From the NCBI RefSeq assembly GCF_030811855.1, contig NZ_JAUSRN010000004.1, positions 298,585 to 362,584 of the forward strand: DNA of 64,000 nucleotides, given 5' to 3'. Below are positions 63,249 to 64,000 of the stretch, in pieces. Every line of letters begins with the position of its first letter. The first letter of the stretch is position 1. Under the pieces are notes generated by a model. The model was not told the origin of the DNA. It was given only the letters and a program-made list of their open reading frames with translations, and made no database searches. Origin of the DNA: Variovorax paradoxus (lineage in GTDB: Bacteria > Pseudomonadota > Gammaproteobacteria > Burkholderiales > Burkholderiaceae_C). The translations under genes and the position numbers were made by a program.

Positions 63249-63883
63249 GCGACGCAGCCGCTTTTCCTTCTGCTTCTTCTTCTGCATTGCCCGGATGGTT
63301 CGGCAAGTTGCCGGGCATGGGGGACTTTGCGCATCGGCGCTTGCCCGAGTCGTTTCGCTCGGTGTGGGACCAGTGGCTGCAGCGCGGGTTGGCGCGGTTG
63401 AAGGATCGGCATGACGACTGGACTTCGCATTACCTCGAAGCGCCGATCTGGTGTTTCGCCTTGGGTCCGCAGGTTGCCGGCGAGGGCGCTTGGATCGGCG
63501 TGTTGATGCCTTCGGTGGATGGGGTGGGGCGGTACTTTCCGTTCACTATTGCTGTAGCGCTTGATGCTTCTGTGGGTGAGGTTCTGCGAGGGGATGCGCT
63601 GCAGGGAGCGTTGCGGTGGTGGGCGCTTGGCATGCGGGCTGCGTTGGAAGGGCTTGAGGGGGATCTGGATGCGCTGCGGTTCGATGCTGTGCTTGAGCGG
63701 TTGTTTGTTGCTGCTGCTGCCGGTGATGTGCACGCTGATGCTGTGGAGTCGCTGGTTTTGCCTACGGCCGGAGGGTCCTTGTGGATGGGCGATCCGGGCG
63801 CTGAAGGGACTGTTCGAATGGTTGTTGCTGGGTTGCCGGTGGATGGGCAGTTCGAGGCTTTGTTTGTGGGGGGTGGGGAATGA
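63245..63883 (+). CDS. tagF: Type VI secretion-associated protein TagF
   Basis: 212 residues. 'PGWFGKLPGMGDFAHRRLPESFRSVWDQWLQ' (quoted in parts: GKLPGMGDF, VWDQWL) and 'WCFALGPQVAGEGAWIGVLMPSVDGVGRYFPFT' style blocks are diagnostic of TagF, a post-translational regulator of T6SS acting with the Fha/PppA-PpkA route. The GTG at 63245 overlaps the tssM stop. Codon use changes sharply: third positions become rich in T and G and poor in C compared with tssM. Confidence 0.92.
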   Translation: MSDAAAFPSASSSALPGWFGKLPGMGDFAHRRLPESFRSVWDQWLQRGLARLKDRHDDWTSHYLEAPIWCFALGPQVAGEGAWIGVLMPSVDGVGRYFPFTIAVALDASVGEVLRGDALQGALRWWALGMRAALEGLEGDLDALRFDAVLERLFVAAAAGDVHADAVESLVLPTAGGSLWMGDPGAEGTVRMVVAGLPVDGQFEALFVGGGE

Positions 63884-63935
63884 CTTCTGTCGGTCGTTTT
63901 CTTTCCCGAGGCCGGGATATCCGCCCGGCGGCGGA

Positions 63936-63969
63936 CTTACTTTCTTTTGCTTCGCCAAAAGAAAGTAAG
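63936..63969. repeat. Palindromic intergenic repeat / possible bidirectional terminator
   Basis: CTTACTTTCTTTTG and CAAAAGAAAGTAAG are perfectly complementary over 14 bases with a 6-base loop, 52 bases after tagF. This AT-rich hairpin in a GC-rich genome resembles a dispersed element I recall from many proteobacterial intergenic regions. It may end the T6SS transcript. Sequence to 64000 shows no gene. Confidence 0.7.
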
Positions 63970-64000
63970 CAAAGAAAAGGCGACCCTACTGTCTGCGTCC

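Noticed and set aside
1..64000. tRNA, rRNA, riboswitch or CRISPR sequences
   Set aside because: Intergenic spaces were read for clover-leaf features, CCA ends, repeat-spacer patterns and TPP-type elements (near thiL); none could be supported.

Overview
The window is GC-rich, densely coded DNA from a betaproteobacterium. Gene content and order (lptA-lptB-rpoN, argS-SPOR-dsbA, thiL/pgpA/cinA, Ku with a LigD-type polymerase, a type VI secretion cluster, many HDLRQP-type hybrid kinases) suggest the Comamonadaceae, most likely Variovorax or a close relative. The genus is an inference from remembered families, not from a search.

Layout. 1-11.7 kb is mostly housekeeping on the + strand: a LysR fragment, two membrane proteins, argS, a SPOR protein, dsbA, lptA-lptB, rpoN and a phospholipase D lipoprotein, with a PsiF-repeat protein on the - strand. 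11.7-15.5 kb (-) holds two YceI proteins with cytochrome b561, then a hybrid kinase. 15.5-31.9 kb is mixed: an rRNA-type methyltransferase, a PIN protein, a glutamate-synthase-like FMN enzyme overlapping an atypical kinase, an MFS carrier, cinA-pgpA and thiL split by a lipoprotein gene, a GlxA-type regulator divergent from an isochorismatase-family hydrolase, a CPA2 antiporter overlapping a YbdK-type ligase, apaG and rpe. 32.4-39 kb carries an aspartoacylase-like enzyme, Ku plus a stand-alone LigD polymerase domain, a transglutaminase, and katE preceded by a tiny membrane protein.

39.1-64 kb is the accessory, surface and secretion part. A three-gene operon encodes an exported TPR-CHAT protease, a two-partner-secretion transporter (TpsB) and a 1846-residue haemagglutinin-like exoprotein (TpsA) with a C-terminal MBG-like domain and cysteine cluster. 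Next comes a - strand block with a glycosyltransferase, a hybrid kinase translationally coupled to an ABC_sub_bind periplasmic protein, and a second hybrid kinase. A divergent tandem pair of PhnD-like binding proteins follows, then tssK-tssL-tssM-tagF of a type VI secretion system that runs off the right edge.

The most interesting signal is at the start of three of these transcription units (CHAT-TPS, binding protein-kinase, tssK). Each has an upstream element CTAGnCCGT followed by TAGGC, and each has an inverted repeat that would pair with the region just before the start codon. This suggests one shared control circuit for the exoprotein, the periplasmic sensors and the type VI system. No tRNA, rRNA, CRISPR array or insertion sequence was seen.
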